14,953 nt of DNA from Alphaproteobacteria bacterium (GTDB lineage: Bacteria > Myxococcota_A > UBA796 > GCA-2862545), in assembly GCA_020632925.1 (NCBI GenBank), contig JACKER010000073.1:1-14953 (forward strand). Direction: 5' to 3'. Position numbers and translations under genes: made by a program. Positions within the stretch are counted from its first letter, which is position 1, and each line of letters opens with the position of its first letter. Under the pieces are notes generated by a model that was not told the DNA's origin, made no database searches, and saw only the letters and a list, made by a program, of their open reading frames with translations. Of this stretch, positions 5,981 to 13,013 are shown piece after piece.

Positions 5981-8900
5981 TCACGGCGGCAGGCGCGGCA
6001 CGAGCCTGGGCTCCGCGAGCGCTGCGGACAGCTCGTCGCGCACCCCGAGGTCCTGGGAGTCGGGTCGTGCGAGCTCCTCGACGCGCGCGAGCGCGCTCCT
6101 GGCACGGTCGAGCGCGGAGGGCGCGCCCCGATGCAGGTCGAGCAGCGCCCGCTCGACCTCGATGTGCCACCGCTGGGAGGCATGGGGTCCGCCGAGCAGC
6201 GCCTCCGACGCCGCGAGCTGCGCCTCCATCTCCTCCCAGCGACCGGCCCGCCGCAGCAGCCGTGCCGCGACGAGGTGCAACACGGACAGGGGCCGAACGA
6301 AGCCGGTGCGCCGGATGTCGTCGAGCGAGCCGAGGACCGCCTCGAGGGCGTCGGCATCGCCAGCGTCCACGCGGTTGCGGACCTCGAGGAAGCGGGCGTG
6401 CGCCCGGAACCGCGGCACGTCGATCTCCTCCGCCAGCGCGCGGATCTGCCGGATCACGTCGGCCGCCTCCGCGAACCGCCCCCGATCGCGCAGGGTGGTG
6501 GCGACGACGGTGAGGGACTGCACCTCGTTGGGCACGCTGCCCGCACGCCGATCCCAGGTGGCGGCGGCCCGGGCCCGTCGCAGGGCCTCCGCGTGGTCGC
6601 CCTCCATCGCCGCGAGGTTCGCGAACAGCCGCTCGACGGTGCCCCGACGGAGCGGGAGCTCGGGGGGAACCTCGCCGACCTGCTCGAGCTGGGCGCGGAG
6701 GTCGTCGGGCTCTTCCCGCACGAGGTGGACCTCCGCCAGCGCCACCCGGATCCGCGTCACCTCGTCGCTCGGCGCCCCGCGCGCCGTCAGGAAGGCGAGG
6801 GCGTCCCGGTACACCCGAATCGCTTCGGTGCCCTCGTCGCGCGTCACCAGGGCACCTCCGAACGCCACCGCGAGCAGGCTGCGCAGCGCGGGGTCGTCAC
6901 ACCGCCCGATCGCCCCTCGGAGCCAGGCGATCGCGTCCGCGTCGTGGCCGGGCAGGCGGGACCCGGCCCACCCTCGGAGCACCGCGACCAGGTCGACCGG
7001 AGCTTCGTGATCGAAGCGGTCACCGAGGAGATCCAGGGTCTCCTGGTACCGACCGCGCACCAGGCTCGCCCGGCCCAGCCACACGCGGATCCGCTCCTCC
7101 TCCTCAGGGGTCGCGCCGGCGCGCGCGAGGGTGGCGGCCTCCACCACGTCGGGCCAGCGAGACGCCGCATACGCCTGATCCGCGAGCTCCAGGAGCAGCG
7201 CGCGGGCCTCCGAGCTCCGGCCCAGCACGAGCAGGTGACGCGCGCGCTCCATCGGGGGAGCGTGCGCGAGGGCGGTGGTGTGCGCGGCCGCCGCACGCCG
7301 GGCCGACAGACCCTCGATCGCCTGCGCTCCCAGCCCGGGCAGCGCCAGGGCGACCTCGTCGCCACGGGCCTCGAGCACGCCGGCCGCCAGCCCGAGCGCG
7401 AGCTCGGCGTCCGTGCAGGCCGGCTCGCCCCCGATCGCGAAGGCTCCCACCACCTCCCGGAGCTCGCTCGACAGCGCGTCGAGGCGCGCTCGCACCAGGT
7501 CGGCGAGGTCCCTGGGCGCGGGCAGCTCGCGCAGACGGTCGCGCTCCCGCACCACCCACCGCCCGTCGAGACGACGGAGGTGTCCCGCCCGGACCCAGTC
7601 CCCGAGCAGCTCCCACGCGAGCCGCGGGTTGCCGTCGACGCGGCGGTGGACGGCGTCGAGGATCTCCTCGGGGACATCGGGGTCGGAGAGCACCTGGCGC
7701 AGGAGCGCCCGCTCGTCCGCCTCCCCCAGCGGCGACAGCGCCACCCGGCGCGCACCGAGCCCTTCGAGCCGCTCGGCGAGGGCGTGGTCCGAGCACCCGA
7801 GCCACACGGCGACCCCGGGCGGCGTCTGACGCACGAGGCGGGCGGCGAGCCCCGCGGTGGCCGGACCCACGTCGTCGAGGACCACGCGCAGCGGCGCCGC
7901 TCGCCCGAGCACCGCGTGGACCGCGGCGACGAGCGCACCTTCGGGCACGAGCCGCGCGTCGCCCAGCGCGGCCGCCGCCCTCGCCGAGACCGAGGCGAGC
8001 ACCGGCGCGTCGTCGCCGAACCACGTCTCCCGCTGCTCCTCGTCCGCCAGCTCGAGCAGCTCGTGCACCAACGCCGGCAGCGTGGTCGCGACGACCATCG
8101 GGCCCTCGACCTCGCGAGCGGCCGCCTCCAACAGCCGCGTCTTGCCGACACCGGCCGGTCCGGAGACCACCGCGACCCGACTGCCCGCCAGCGCAGCCAG
8201 CTCGGCGTCCCGCCCCGCCAACGCCGGTCGATGCAGCACGATGGGCGCCGGCGGGACCGACCACGGCGACGGGCGCACGCCGAACGCCTCCAGCCAGTCC
8301 ACGACGTCCCGGGCGAACGGGACCCGTCGGTCCGGCTCCTTCTCCAGCAGGCGGGCGACCAGCAGCGCGAGATCGAGCGGGATGCCGGGCAGCTGGGACA
8401 GATCGGGCAGCGGCGCGCTGACGTGCGCCTGGGCGGCCCCACGACCGTGTCCGTACGGAGGCCTGCCCGTGAGCAGCTCGTGGATCAGGCAGCCGACGGC
8501 GTACAGGTCCGCCCGCCCGTCCACCGGACGCCCCAGGCACATCTCGGGCGAGAGGTAGCCGCTGGTGCCCACCAGGACGCGGCGGGGGAGCTGCAGCGTG
8601 GACCGTCCGCTGGCCTCCGCGGCGTGGACCAGCCCGAAGTCCACCAGGACGGCCGAGCCGTCGGCGCGGAGCATGAGGTTCTCGGGCTTGACGTCGCCGT
8701 GGACCAGCCCCTCGCCGTGCAGCCAGGAGAGCGCCTCGCACAGATCACGGACGGGCGCGAGGGCCTCCGCGAGCGCGTCTCGGGTCCAGGCCACCCGGGT
8801 CTCCGCCGAGACGACCTCGCCCGTCGCGTCCTCGATCACGAAGGTCTCGGCCGAGGTGGCGGCGTCGGGGTGCGAGCGGTGGACCTGATCGCGCAGCGAG

Positions 8901-9160
8901 CGGCCCTCGACGAGCTCCGTCGCGACCCAGGTCTCGTCCCCCTCGGTGCCGTGCCCGAGGATCCGGACGATCCCGGGGTGCTCGCACCGACGGAGGGCGG
9001 CGACCTCGCGAGCCAGCGCGCGGCGTGCCTCGTCACCGATGCGCGCGACCTTCAGCGCGACCTGGCGCCCGCTCTCGGGATCGACCGCGCGAAGCACCCG
9101 GCCCATCCCACCGGCGCCGAGCGTTCCACGGACCTCCCACGGACCGTACCGATCGCGCAC
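5981..9160 (-). CDS. Ser/Thr kinase-ATPase-TPR signalling protein (1059 aa)
   Basis: This is a large cytoplasmic multidomain protein with no membrane segment. An N-terminal Ser/Thr kinase domain (about 6-290) has a glycine loop GAGGMGRV (15-22), VALK (K37), a catalytic loop HGDVKPEN (154-161) with Gly instead of Arg before D156 (a non-RD kinase), DFG (D174) and SPE (204-206). About 30 extra residues (95-125) sit between the hinge and the catalytic loop. Next is an AAA-16/STAND-like ATPase with Walker A GPAGVGKT (334-341) and Walker B LRVVLDD (424-430). From about residue 600 the protein is Ala/Leu/Arg/Glu-rich helical repeat of TPR type. This architecture resembles multidomain kinases known from myxobacteria. 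It is the last gene of the sigma-factor operon, 22 nt after DUF4097 protein B. It starts at GTG with an AGGGGGAGGG site abutting it. It probably integrates protein binding and ATP state with phosphorylation; targets are unknown. Confidence 0.9.
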   Translation of the reverse strand: MRDRYGPWEVRGTLGAGGMGRVLRAVDPESGRQVALKVARIGDEARRALAREVAALRRCEHPGIVRILGHGTEGDETWVATELVEGRSLRDQVHRSHPDAATSAETFVIEDATGEVVSAETRVAWTRDALAEALAPVRDLCEALSWLHGEGLVHGDVKPENLMLRADGSAVLVDFGLVHAAEASGRSTLQLPRRVLVGTSGYLSPEMCLGRPVDGRADLYAVGCLIHELLTGRPPYGHGRGAAQAHVSAPLPDLSQLPGIPLDLALLVARLLEKEPDRRVPFARDVVDWLEAFGVRPSPWSVPPAPIVLHRPALAGRDAELAALAGSRVAVVSGPAGVGKTRLLEAAAREVEGPMVVATTLPALVHELLELADEEQRETWFGDDAPVLASVSARAAAALGDARLVPEGALVAAVHAVLGRAAPLRVVLDDVGPATAGLAARLVRQTPPGVAVWLGCSDHALAERLEGLGARRVALSPLGEADERALLRQVLSDPDVPEEILDAVHRRVDGNPRLAWELLGDWVRAGHLRRLDGRWVVRERDRLRELPAPRDLADLVRARLDALSSELREVVGAFAIGGEPACTDAELALGLAAGVLEARGDEVALALPGLGAQAIEGLSARRAAAAHTTALAHAPPMERARHLLVLGRSSEARALLLELADQAYAASRWPDVVEAATLARAGATPEEEERIRVWLGRASLVRGRYQETLDLLGDRFDHEAPVDLVAVLRGWAGSRLPGHDADAIAWLRGAIGRCDDPALRSLLAVAFGGALVTRDEGTEAIRVYRDALAFLTARGAPSDEVTRIRVALAEVHLVREEPDDLRAQLEQVGEVPPELPLRRGTVERLFANLAAMEGDHAEALRRARAAATWDRRAGSVPNEVQSLTVVATTLRDRGRFAEAADVIRQIRALAEEIDVPRFRAHARFLEVRNRVDAGDADALEAVLGSLDDIRRTGFVRPLSVLHLVAARLLRRAGRWEEMEAQLAASEALLGGPHASQRWHIEVERALLDLHRGAPSALDRARSALARVEELARPDSQDLGVRDELSAALAEPRLVPRLPP

Positions 9161-9182
9161 CCCTCCCCCTCCAGGGGTTGTA

Positions 9183-9998
9183 CTACGGAGGAGGAGGTGC
9201 GTTGGGGGCCGGCGGCGGTGGGGGTGCGTCGGGGGCCGGCGGCGGCGGGGGCGGCGGCGCCACCGCCAGGTGCTCGAGCGCGATCGGGCCCGAGAACGTC
9301 GCCAGCTCCACGCTCCCCGCGCCGCTCCCGACGACGATCTCGCGACCGCCGAACACGTTGCGCACCCGCCCGGAGAGCGTGGCCAGCTCCAGCCGCGCGT
9401 CGAGATCGGCGGGTAGACGCGCGGTGATCGGCCCGCTGTGCGTGGAGACCTCGAGGTGCCCCTGGGGCGCGAGCGGCCCGGACACGGTGATCGCGCCGCT
9501 CACGACGCTCAGCTCGACCGCGCTCATCGGCGCCGTCGTGTCGAGGACGATCGGGCCGGACACGCTGCTGACCTCGAGCACGGCCATCGCGCCCGCCAGG
9601 GTCACGGCGCCGCTCACCGTCGACAGCTCCACCCGCGACGGCGACCCGCTCACCGACGCCGAGCCGGAGACCGACTCGAGCTCGAGCGGGCCCGTCACAC
9701 CGGTCACGGAGAGATCCGCGGAGATGCTGGTGACATCGAGGGCGGTGTCCGACGGGACCTCGATCGTGAGGTCCACGCAAGCGTCGTGGCGCGCCTTTCG
9801 GCTGACCGCGATGCGCCCCGCGCCCACCTCGAGCAGATCGGGGCTGTCGAGGGTGCCGCTGACGTGCACGCCGGGGCCCTGCCGGCCCACGATGCGCAGC
9901 GCACCGCAGATCACCTCCACGTCGACCGACCTGGCGGGGACGTCGATCGTCCGCTCGAACGGGGTGGCGGCCAGCGCCGCCGTCGTCATCCACCACAT
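9183..9998 (-). CDS. Exported DUF4097 beta-helix protein B with polyproline tail
   Basis: This 271-residue protein belongs to the DUF4097 (putative adhesin) type. After a very short signal (MWWMTTAALA, cut at the AxA site A8-L-A10) it carries at least seven turns of a beta-helix-like repeat of about 20 residues with consensus [LV]E[LV]xxxSG, for example at 105-112, 123-130, 141-148, 161-168, 182-188, 203-210 and 230-237. Cys31 and Cys74 could form a disulfide. Residues about 248-271 are almost entirely Pro with Ala, Asp and Asn, ending at the stop. The ATG lies 9 nt after the anti-sigma stop, which is in the same frame, so no longer start is possible. GAGGAG stands 5 nt upstream. DUF4097 proteins are found with envelope-stress systems such as LiaG and YvlB in Bacillus; here the protein shares an operon with an ECF sigma and anti-sigma pair. 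Its precise function is unknown. Confidence 0.82.
   Translation of the reverse strand: MWWMTTAALAATPFERTIDVPARSVDVEVICGALRIVGRQGPGVHVSGTLDSPDLLEVGAGRIAVSRKARHDACVDLTIEVPSDTALDVTSISADLSVTGVTGPLELESVSGSASVSGSPSRVELSTVSGAVTLAGAMAVLEVSSVSGPIVLDTTAPMSAVELSVVSGAITVSGPLAPQGHLEVSTHSGPITARLPADLDARLELATLSGRVRNVFGGREIVVGSGAGSVELATFSGPIALEHLAVAPPPPPPPAPDAPPPPPAPNAPPPP
9186..9257 (-). repeat. 27-nt tandem repeat encoding the polyproline tail
   Basis: The 3' end of DUF4097 gene B contains two copies of a 15-nt GC-only block (plus strand 9204-9218 and 9231-9245) with a 27-nt period. The encoded unit is the nine-residue PAP(D/N)APPPP. The tail should form a stiff polyproline-II rod, possibly a spacer or a ligand for a proline-binding partner. 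Such repeats are prone to slippage, so length may vary between strains. Confidence 0.65.
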
Positions 9999-10007
9999 AG
10001 GGTCTCC

Positions 10008-10622
10008 TCACCCACTCTGGGGCAGGGTCAAGGCGTGTCGGAGCAGCGCGATCCGCTGCTCCCCGGCCGCTGCCAGGCTGCGCTGGAGGCGGCGGTTGGT
10101 CGGATCGGCGTCGAGCGCGGCGCGGGTCTCGGCGACCGCCGCGTCGATGATCCGCAGGTTCTCCTCGACGACGGCGAGCGTCTCCGGGTCGAGCTCGCCG
10201 CGACGCGCCTCCACGGCGGCCCGCAGCTCGTCCGCGGCGTGGTCCAGCTCGTCGCCCCAGGGCAGCTCCGCGCCGGCCACGTCGACCGGGGCGGGGTCGG
10301 GCGCCCGCAGCGCGAGGGCGGTGAGCGCCGACGAGCCGAGCGCGACCAGCACCAGGGCGGCGAGCAGCCACTGGGGACGTTGCCACCAGGCGGACCGACC
10401 GCCGATCCGCGCCGCGATCCCGGGCCACAGGTCGCGCGACGGCTCGATCTCGCGGGGCAGCTCCCCCGCTGCGATCCGCAGCCGATCGAGGTCCGCCGCC
10501 AGCCGACGGCACGGCTCGCAGCCAGCCAGGTGCTCCTGCAGCGCCTCGTCCAGAGCGGGCGGGAGCGGCCCGTCCAGTCGGTCGTGCAGGGGCTCGAGCG
10601 CCTCCTCGCAGGTCATGGTCAT
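10008..10622 (-). CDS. Zinc-finger (zf-HC2/ZAS) transmembrane anti-sigma factor
   Basis: This 204-residue protein has an N-terminal ZAS-type zinc-binding pattern (C5, then H31-x3-C35-x2-C38 in HLAGCEPC), a linker, one transmembrane helix (about 84-106) and an extracytoplasmic helical domain of about 95 residues rich in Ala, Glu and Arg. This is the usual plan of an anti-sigma factor that binds its ECF partner in the cytoplasm and receives signals outside. The ATG overlaps the sigma-factor stop as ATGA, and an AGGAGG site lies in the last codons of the sigma gene about 8 nt upstream, so the two are translationally coupled, as expected for a sigma/anti-sigma pair. The outer domain has no recognisable catalytic motif, so the signal is unknown. 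Confidence 0.88.
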   Translation of the reverse strand: MTMTCEEALEPLHDRLDGPLPPALDEALQEHLAGCEPCRRLAADLDRLRIAAGELPREIEPSRDLWPGIAARIGGRSAWWQRPQWLLAALVLVALGSSALTALALRAPDPAPVDVAGAELPWGDELDHAADELRAAVEARRGELDPETLAVVEENLRIIDAAVAETRAALDADPTNRRLQRSLAAAGEQRIALLRHALTLPQSG

Positions 10623-11152
10623 GTCAGGAACCTCCTGAGCAGGTCACGTGCCCGGTGCAGCTGGCTCTTGGCCGTCCCCACCGACGTCCCCATCGCGTCG
10701 GCGATCTCCGCGTGGTCGAGCCCCTCGACCTCTCGCAACACGAACACCTGACGCGCCTTGGTCGGTAGCGCGTCGAGCGCGCGCACGAGATCGAAGCCCG
10801 CGCCCGCGGGTCGCTCGGGCGCGGGGCCCTCGAGCTCCGCCACCGGCTCCACCCGCGCCAGGCGCCGCGTGGACGCCCGCCGGTCGGTGAGCATGACGTT
10901 GACCGCCAGCCGGTGCAGCCAGGTCCCGAACGCCGCCTCCCCCTGGTAGGTGTCGAGGCGCTCCCAGGCGCGCACGAAGACCTCCTGGGTGAGGTCCTCC
11001 GCGAGCGAGGGGTCCCCGCACATCCGCAGGGACAGCGCGTGGATCCGGCCCGAATGCTCGCGATAGAGCGCCTCGAAGGCGCGCAGATCTCCGCCCTGCG
11101 CCAGCCGTACGGTCTGGGACACGGGATCGGGGGCTCGGGCGAGGACCTGCAC
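10619..11152 (-). CDS. ECF-family RNA polymerase sigma factor
   Basis: This 177-residue group 4 sigma factor has region 2 at about 25-92, with the core-binding stretch LAEDLTQEVFVRAWERLDTY (50-69) and the -10-reading segment FGTWLHRLAVNVMLTDRRA (75-93), then a linker, and region 4 at about 122-174 with the helix-turn-helix DHAEIADAMGTSVGTAKSQL (146-165). There is no C-terminal extension. It should direct polymerase to an envelope-related regulon and is presumably held by the anti-sigma factor encoded next. The GTG start is 9 nt after the DUF4097 A stop; no strong ribosome site is visible, so translation may be coupled to the upstream gene. A shorter start at a GTG ten codons in is possible. 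Autoregulation is usual for such factors, but no certain promoter was found upstream. Confidence 0.92.
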   Translation of the reverse strand: MQVLARAPDPVSQTVRLAQGGDLRAFEALYREHSGRIHALSLRMCGDPSLAEDLTQEVFVRAWERLDTYQGEAAFGTWLHRLAVNVMLTDRRASTRRLARVEPVAELEGPAPERPAGAGFDLVRALDALPTKARQVFVLREVEGLDHAEIADAMGTSVGTAKSQLHRARDLLRRFLT

Positions 11153-11161
11153 GGGCGCGGC

Positions 11162-11749
11162 TCAGAGGCGGTCGAGGATCGGGGTTCCTCCCCGAACGAT
11201 CAGCTCACCGCCCACGTCGCCCGTCTTCACGGGTCCGACCACCCCGTCGAGGGTGAGGTCGCCGCCCACGTCGGCGGCGCTGACGGCCCCGGTGAGCCCG
11301 TCGACGACCACGTCACCGCCGACCCCGTCGAGCGTGAGCGGCCCGAGCACGCGCTGCACCCGCAGGCTGCCGGCGTCCCGGACCTCCACCGGCCCCGTGT
11401 TCGACACCACCGCGAGCGCACCGGACACGCCGCGCGCGCTGACGGGGCCGGTCACGGCATAGACCGTCACGGCCTCCATGGAGCGCGGCACGTGGACCTC
11501 GAGCTCGAGGTTCTTCGGCCGGTGCCCCTTCACGGTCACCGTCACCACGCCCCCCTCGCGGCGCAGCTGGATCTTCGCCTCGCCCTCCTCGACCGAGCCG
11601 GTGACGCGGATCTCGTCGGTGTCCTCACCCACGATCCGCACCGCGCCGGCCAGATCCTTCACCGCGACCGCCGTCACGCCCGAGCTCGCCTCGCTCACCG
11701 GGGCCAGGTCCGCCGCCATCGCCATCCCTCCGATCATCGTCCACCACAT
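11162..11749 (-). CDS. Exported DUF4097 beta-helix protein A
   Basis: This 195-residue DUF4097-like protein is the first gene of the sigma-factor operon. The N-terminus MWWTMIGGMAMA is a very short signal likely cut after A12 (AMA). The mature protein begins with strands and charged segments (to about 90) and then repeats a short beta-helical turn with consensus (V)GGDLxLDGVxGPV; turns are visible at about 100-117, 136-148, 150-164, 163-174 and 172-184. ATG 11749 is preferred because GGAGG lies 5 nt upstream and it opens the signal peptide; the frame is open to a TTG at 11839, which would bury the signal. It is shorter than DUF4097 protein B and lacks the proline tail. The sigma gene starts 9 nt after its stop. 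I infer an envelope or periplasmic role linked to the sigma factor. Confidence 0.78.
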   Translation of the reverse strand: MWWTMIGGMAMAADLAPVSEASSGVTAVAVKDLAGAVRIVGEDTDEIRVTGSVEEGEAKIQLRREGGVVTVTVKGHRPKNLELEVHVPRSMEAVTVYAVTGPVSARGVSGALAVVSNTGPVEVRDAGSLRVQRVLGPLTLDGVGGDVVVDGLTGAVSAADVGGDLTLDGVVGPVKTGDVGGELIVRGGTPILDRL

Positions 11750-11760
11750 CGCGACCTCCG
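11750..11760 (-). promoter_or_regulatory. Ribosome binding site deciding the DUF4097 A start
   Basis: Read on the minus strand, CGGAGGTCGCG precedes ATG 11749, placing GGAGG 5 nt from the start. The upstream TTG at 11839 has no comparable site. Confidence 0.6.
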
Positions 11761-11797
11761 ACCCTTCGATGCCGGCCGGTCCCGTGGGGTTGGAAAC

Positions 11798-11815
11798 GAG
11801 ATCGAATATTTCTGT
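11798..11815 (-). promoter_or_regulatory. A/T-rich patch, possible promoter of the sigma-factor operon
   Basis: An AT-rich stretch with the core AATATT, rare in this GC-rich window, lies about 60 nt upstream of DUF4097 A in the only sizeable gap before the operon. A TTGAAG sequence occurs further upstream (around 11834-11839), but the spacing of about 23 nt is too long for a standard sigma-70 promoter. No clear ECF-type GGAAC-N16-GTC pair was found. The patch probably marks a promoter, but the boxes cannot be assigned. Confidence 0.25.
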
Positions 11816-11845
11816 GCGCCGCGCCAGAACGTCCTTCAAACCGAG

Positions 11846-11863
11846 GTCCGGGAAAGCCCGGAC
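11846..11863. terminator. Perfect 7-bp hairpin between the two large operons
   Basis: GTCCGGG and CCCGGAC form a perfect 7-bp stem around a 4-nt loop. No T-tract follows on either strand. It lies after the propeller lipoprotein gene and before DUF4097 A, so it may be a factor-assisted terminator for the former or a structured leader of the latter. Confidence 0.35.
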
Positions 11864-11949
11864 GACCCGAAGGTGGTCGGACGCGAAGCGGACGCGCCGC
11901 CGTAGCGGTCGCGCGACGCAGAGCGGAGCGCCGAGGGCGGGGGGTGGCG

Positions 11950-11968
11950 AGGGGGGCAGCGCCCCCCT
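11950..11968 (-). terminator. GC-only hairpin overlapping the stop of the propeller lipoprotein gene
   Basis: An 8-bp perfect stem (a run of G plus C, then its complement) with a 3-nt loop begins inside the TAG stop codon at 11969-11967. It is very stable and ideally placed to end or protect the lipoprotein operon transcript, but lacks a T-tract. A REP-like palindrome is the alternative. Confidence 0.45.
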
Positions 11969-13013
11969 ACAGCCTGGAAGGCATCGCCGGGCCCTGGTAC
12001 CCGAGGACGCCGTCGGTGAGCGGGCGCGACGAGATGTGCCCGCCGACGGTCCACAGCCCGCCTTCCGGGTCGACCGCGCACCCGTGCCAGTCGTCGAGCG
12101 TCAGCGGCGTCACGTCCACCGGGCTCTCCGCGGTCCACCCCGAGCCGTCCCGCCAGGCGCGCGAGCCGTGCAGGCCGACCGCCCACACCGCGCCCGCGCC
12201 CGAGCACACGCCGTTGAGCCCTGGCTGGAAGGACGGGCTCACGTCGCGCCAGGCCGCGCCGTCCCACTCGAGGATCACGCCGTTGCCCGCGCCACCGACC
12301 GCGATCGGTCGCTCGCCCACGTCGACCGTGAGCAGCAGCGTGGTGGAGGTGTCCGTGTCGGCGTCCGTCGGCACCCGCGTCCACGCCGCGCCGTCCCAGT
12401 GCGCCGAGAGCCCGCCCGTCCCCACGATCCAGGCGTCGTTCGCGGACGCGCCGTGCACCTTGAAGAAGGTCTCGCCGGCGTCGGCGACCCCCGAGACGTC
12501 CTGCGCGGACCAGGCGCCCCCCTGGCGACGCCACAGCGCGGGCGGGCCGTCGCCGTCCTCCGTCCACCCCACCGCCCACAGATCGTCCGCGGACGCGCCC
12601 CAGACGCCGAAGAAGTTCGTCCCCGCGTCGATCCCGGGCACCGCAGCGAGCGTGCCCGTCGCGCGGTCGTGCTCGAGGATGGTGCCCTCGTCGCCCACCA
12701 GCACGACCTCGTCCGCGCCCACCCACACCCACCACAGCTCCGCACCCGCCCAGGCGCTCGTGTCGAGGTGCGTCCAGACGCTCCCGTCGTAGTGGGCGGC
12801 CACCGGGCCCGCGCCGTCGTCCGGATCGGTCGACGAGCCCACCACCCACACGTCGTCCGCGGCGGGCGCGCGCACCGACAACAGCCCCGCGCCGAGCTCG
12901 CTGGCCAGCGCGCACCCCGGCGCATCCTCGCAGGTGGCGCCGGTCGGCGTCGGGTCGGTCGCGTCGGTGGTCGCCGGCTGACAGGCGGCGGCGAGGAGGA
13001 GCAGGGATCGCAT
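11967..13013 (-). CDS. Seven-bladed beta-propeller lipoprotein
   Basis: This 348-residue lipoprotein has a minimal signal, MRSLLLLAAAC, with C11 as the likely lipidated cysteine, then a Thr/Asp/Pro linker to about residue 33. The rest repeats a propeller blade whose most regular strand reads (D)xWxVGxxG: DVWVVGS (54-60), VVLVGDEG (103-110), DLWAVGW (144-150), DAWIVGTGG (193-201), PIAVGGAG (236-243), AVWAVGLHG (276-284) and GLWTVGGH (319-326), giving seven blades. Strands of the type AHYDGSVW and AHWDGAAW pair with them. Such repeats are common in predicted lipoproteins of myxobacteria; no enzymatic motif is visible, so binding or scaffolding is the best guess. Its ATG shares one base with the preceding gene's stop (TGATG), so it is cotranslated with it. 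Four Cys (C28, C34, C270, C312) could form disulfides. Confidence 0.8.
   Translation of the reverse strand: MRSLLLLAAACQPATTDATDPTPTGATCEDAPGCALASELGAGLLSVRAPAADDVWVVGSSTDPDDGAGPVAAHYDGSVWTHLDTSAWAGAELWWVWVGADEVVLVGDEGTILEHDRATGTLAAVPGIDAGTNFFGVWGASADDLWAVGWTEDGDGPPALWRRQGGAWSAQDVSGVADAGETFFKVHGASANDAWIVGTGGLSAHWDGAAWTRVPTDADTDTSTTLLLTVDVGERPIAVGGAGNGVILEWDGAAWRDVSPSFQPGLNGVCSGAGAVWAVGLHGSRAWRDGSGWTAESPVDVTPLTLDDWHGCAVDPEGGLWTVGGHISSRPLTDGVLGYQGPAMPSRL

Noticed and set aside
5897..9427. A 1176-codon plus-strand open frame opposite the large kinase gene
   Set aside because: The opposite strand encodes clear kinase and Walker motifs. This frame has only low-complexity Arg/His/Gly sequence.
10619..11152. 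Idea that the sigma factor is phosphorylation-dependent, as in kinase-controlled ECF43 factors
   Set aside because: Those lack the acidic residues of the region 2 core-binding motif. Here LAEDLTQEVF keeps most of them and a normal anti-sigma factor is present, so the kinase link is not supported by the sigma sequence.
11750..11839. TTG 11839 as the start of DUF4097 A
   Set aside because: It would place about 30 hydrophilic residues ahead of the signal peptide, and the ATG at 11749 has a GGAGG site.
11908..11917. A 10-bp palindrome GTCGCGCGAC
   Set aside because: It is short and made of CG-rich words expected by chance in this composition, with no second copy seen.
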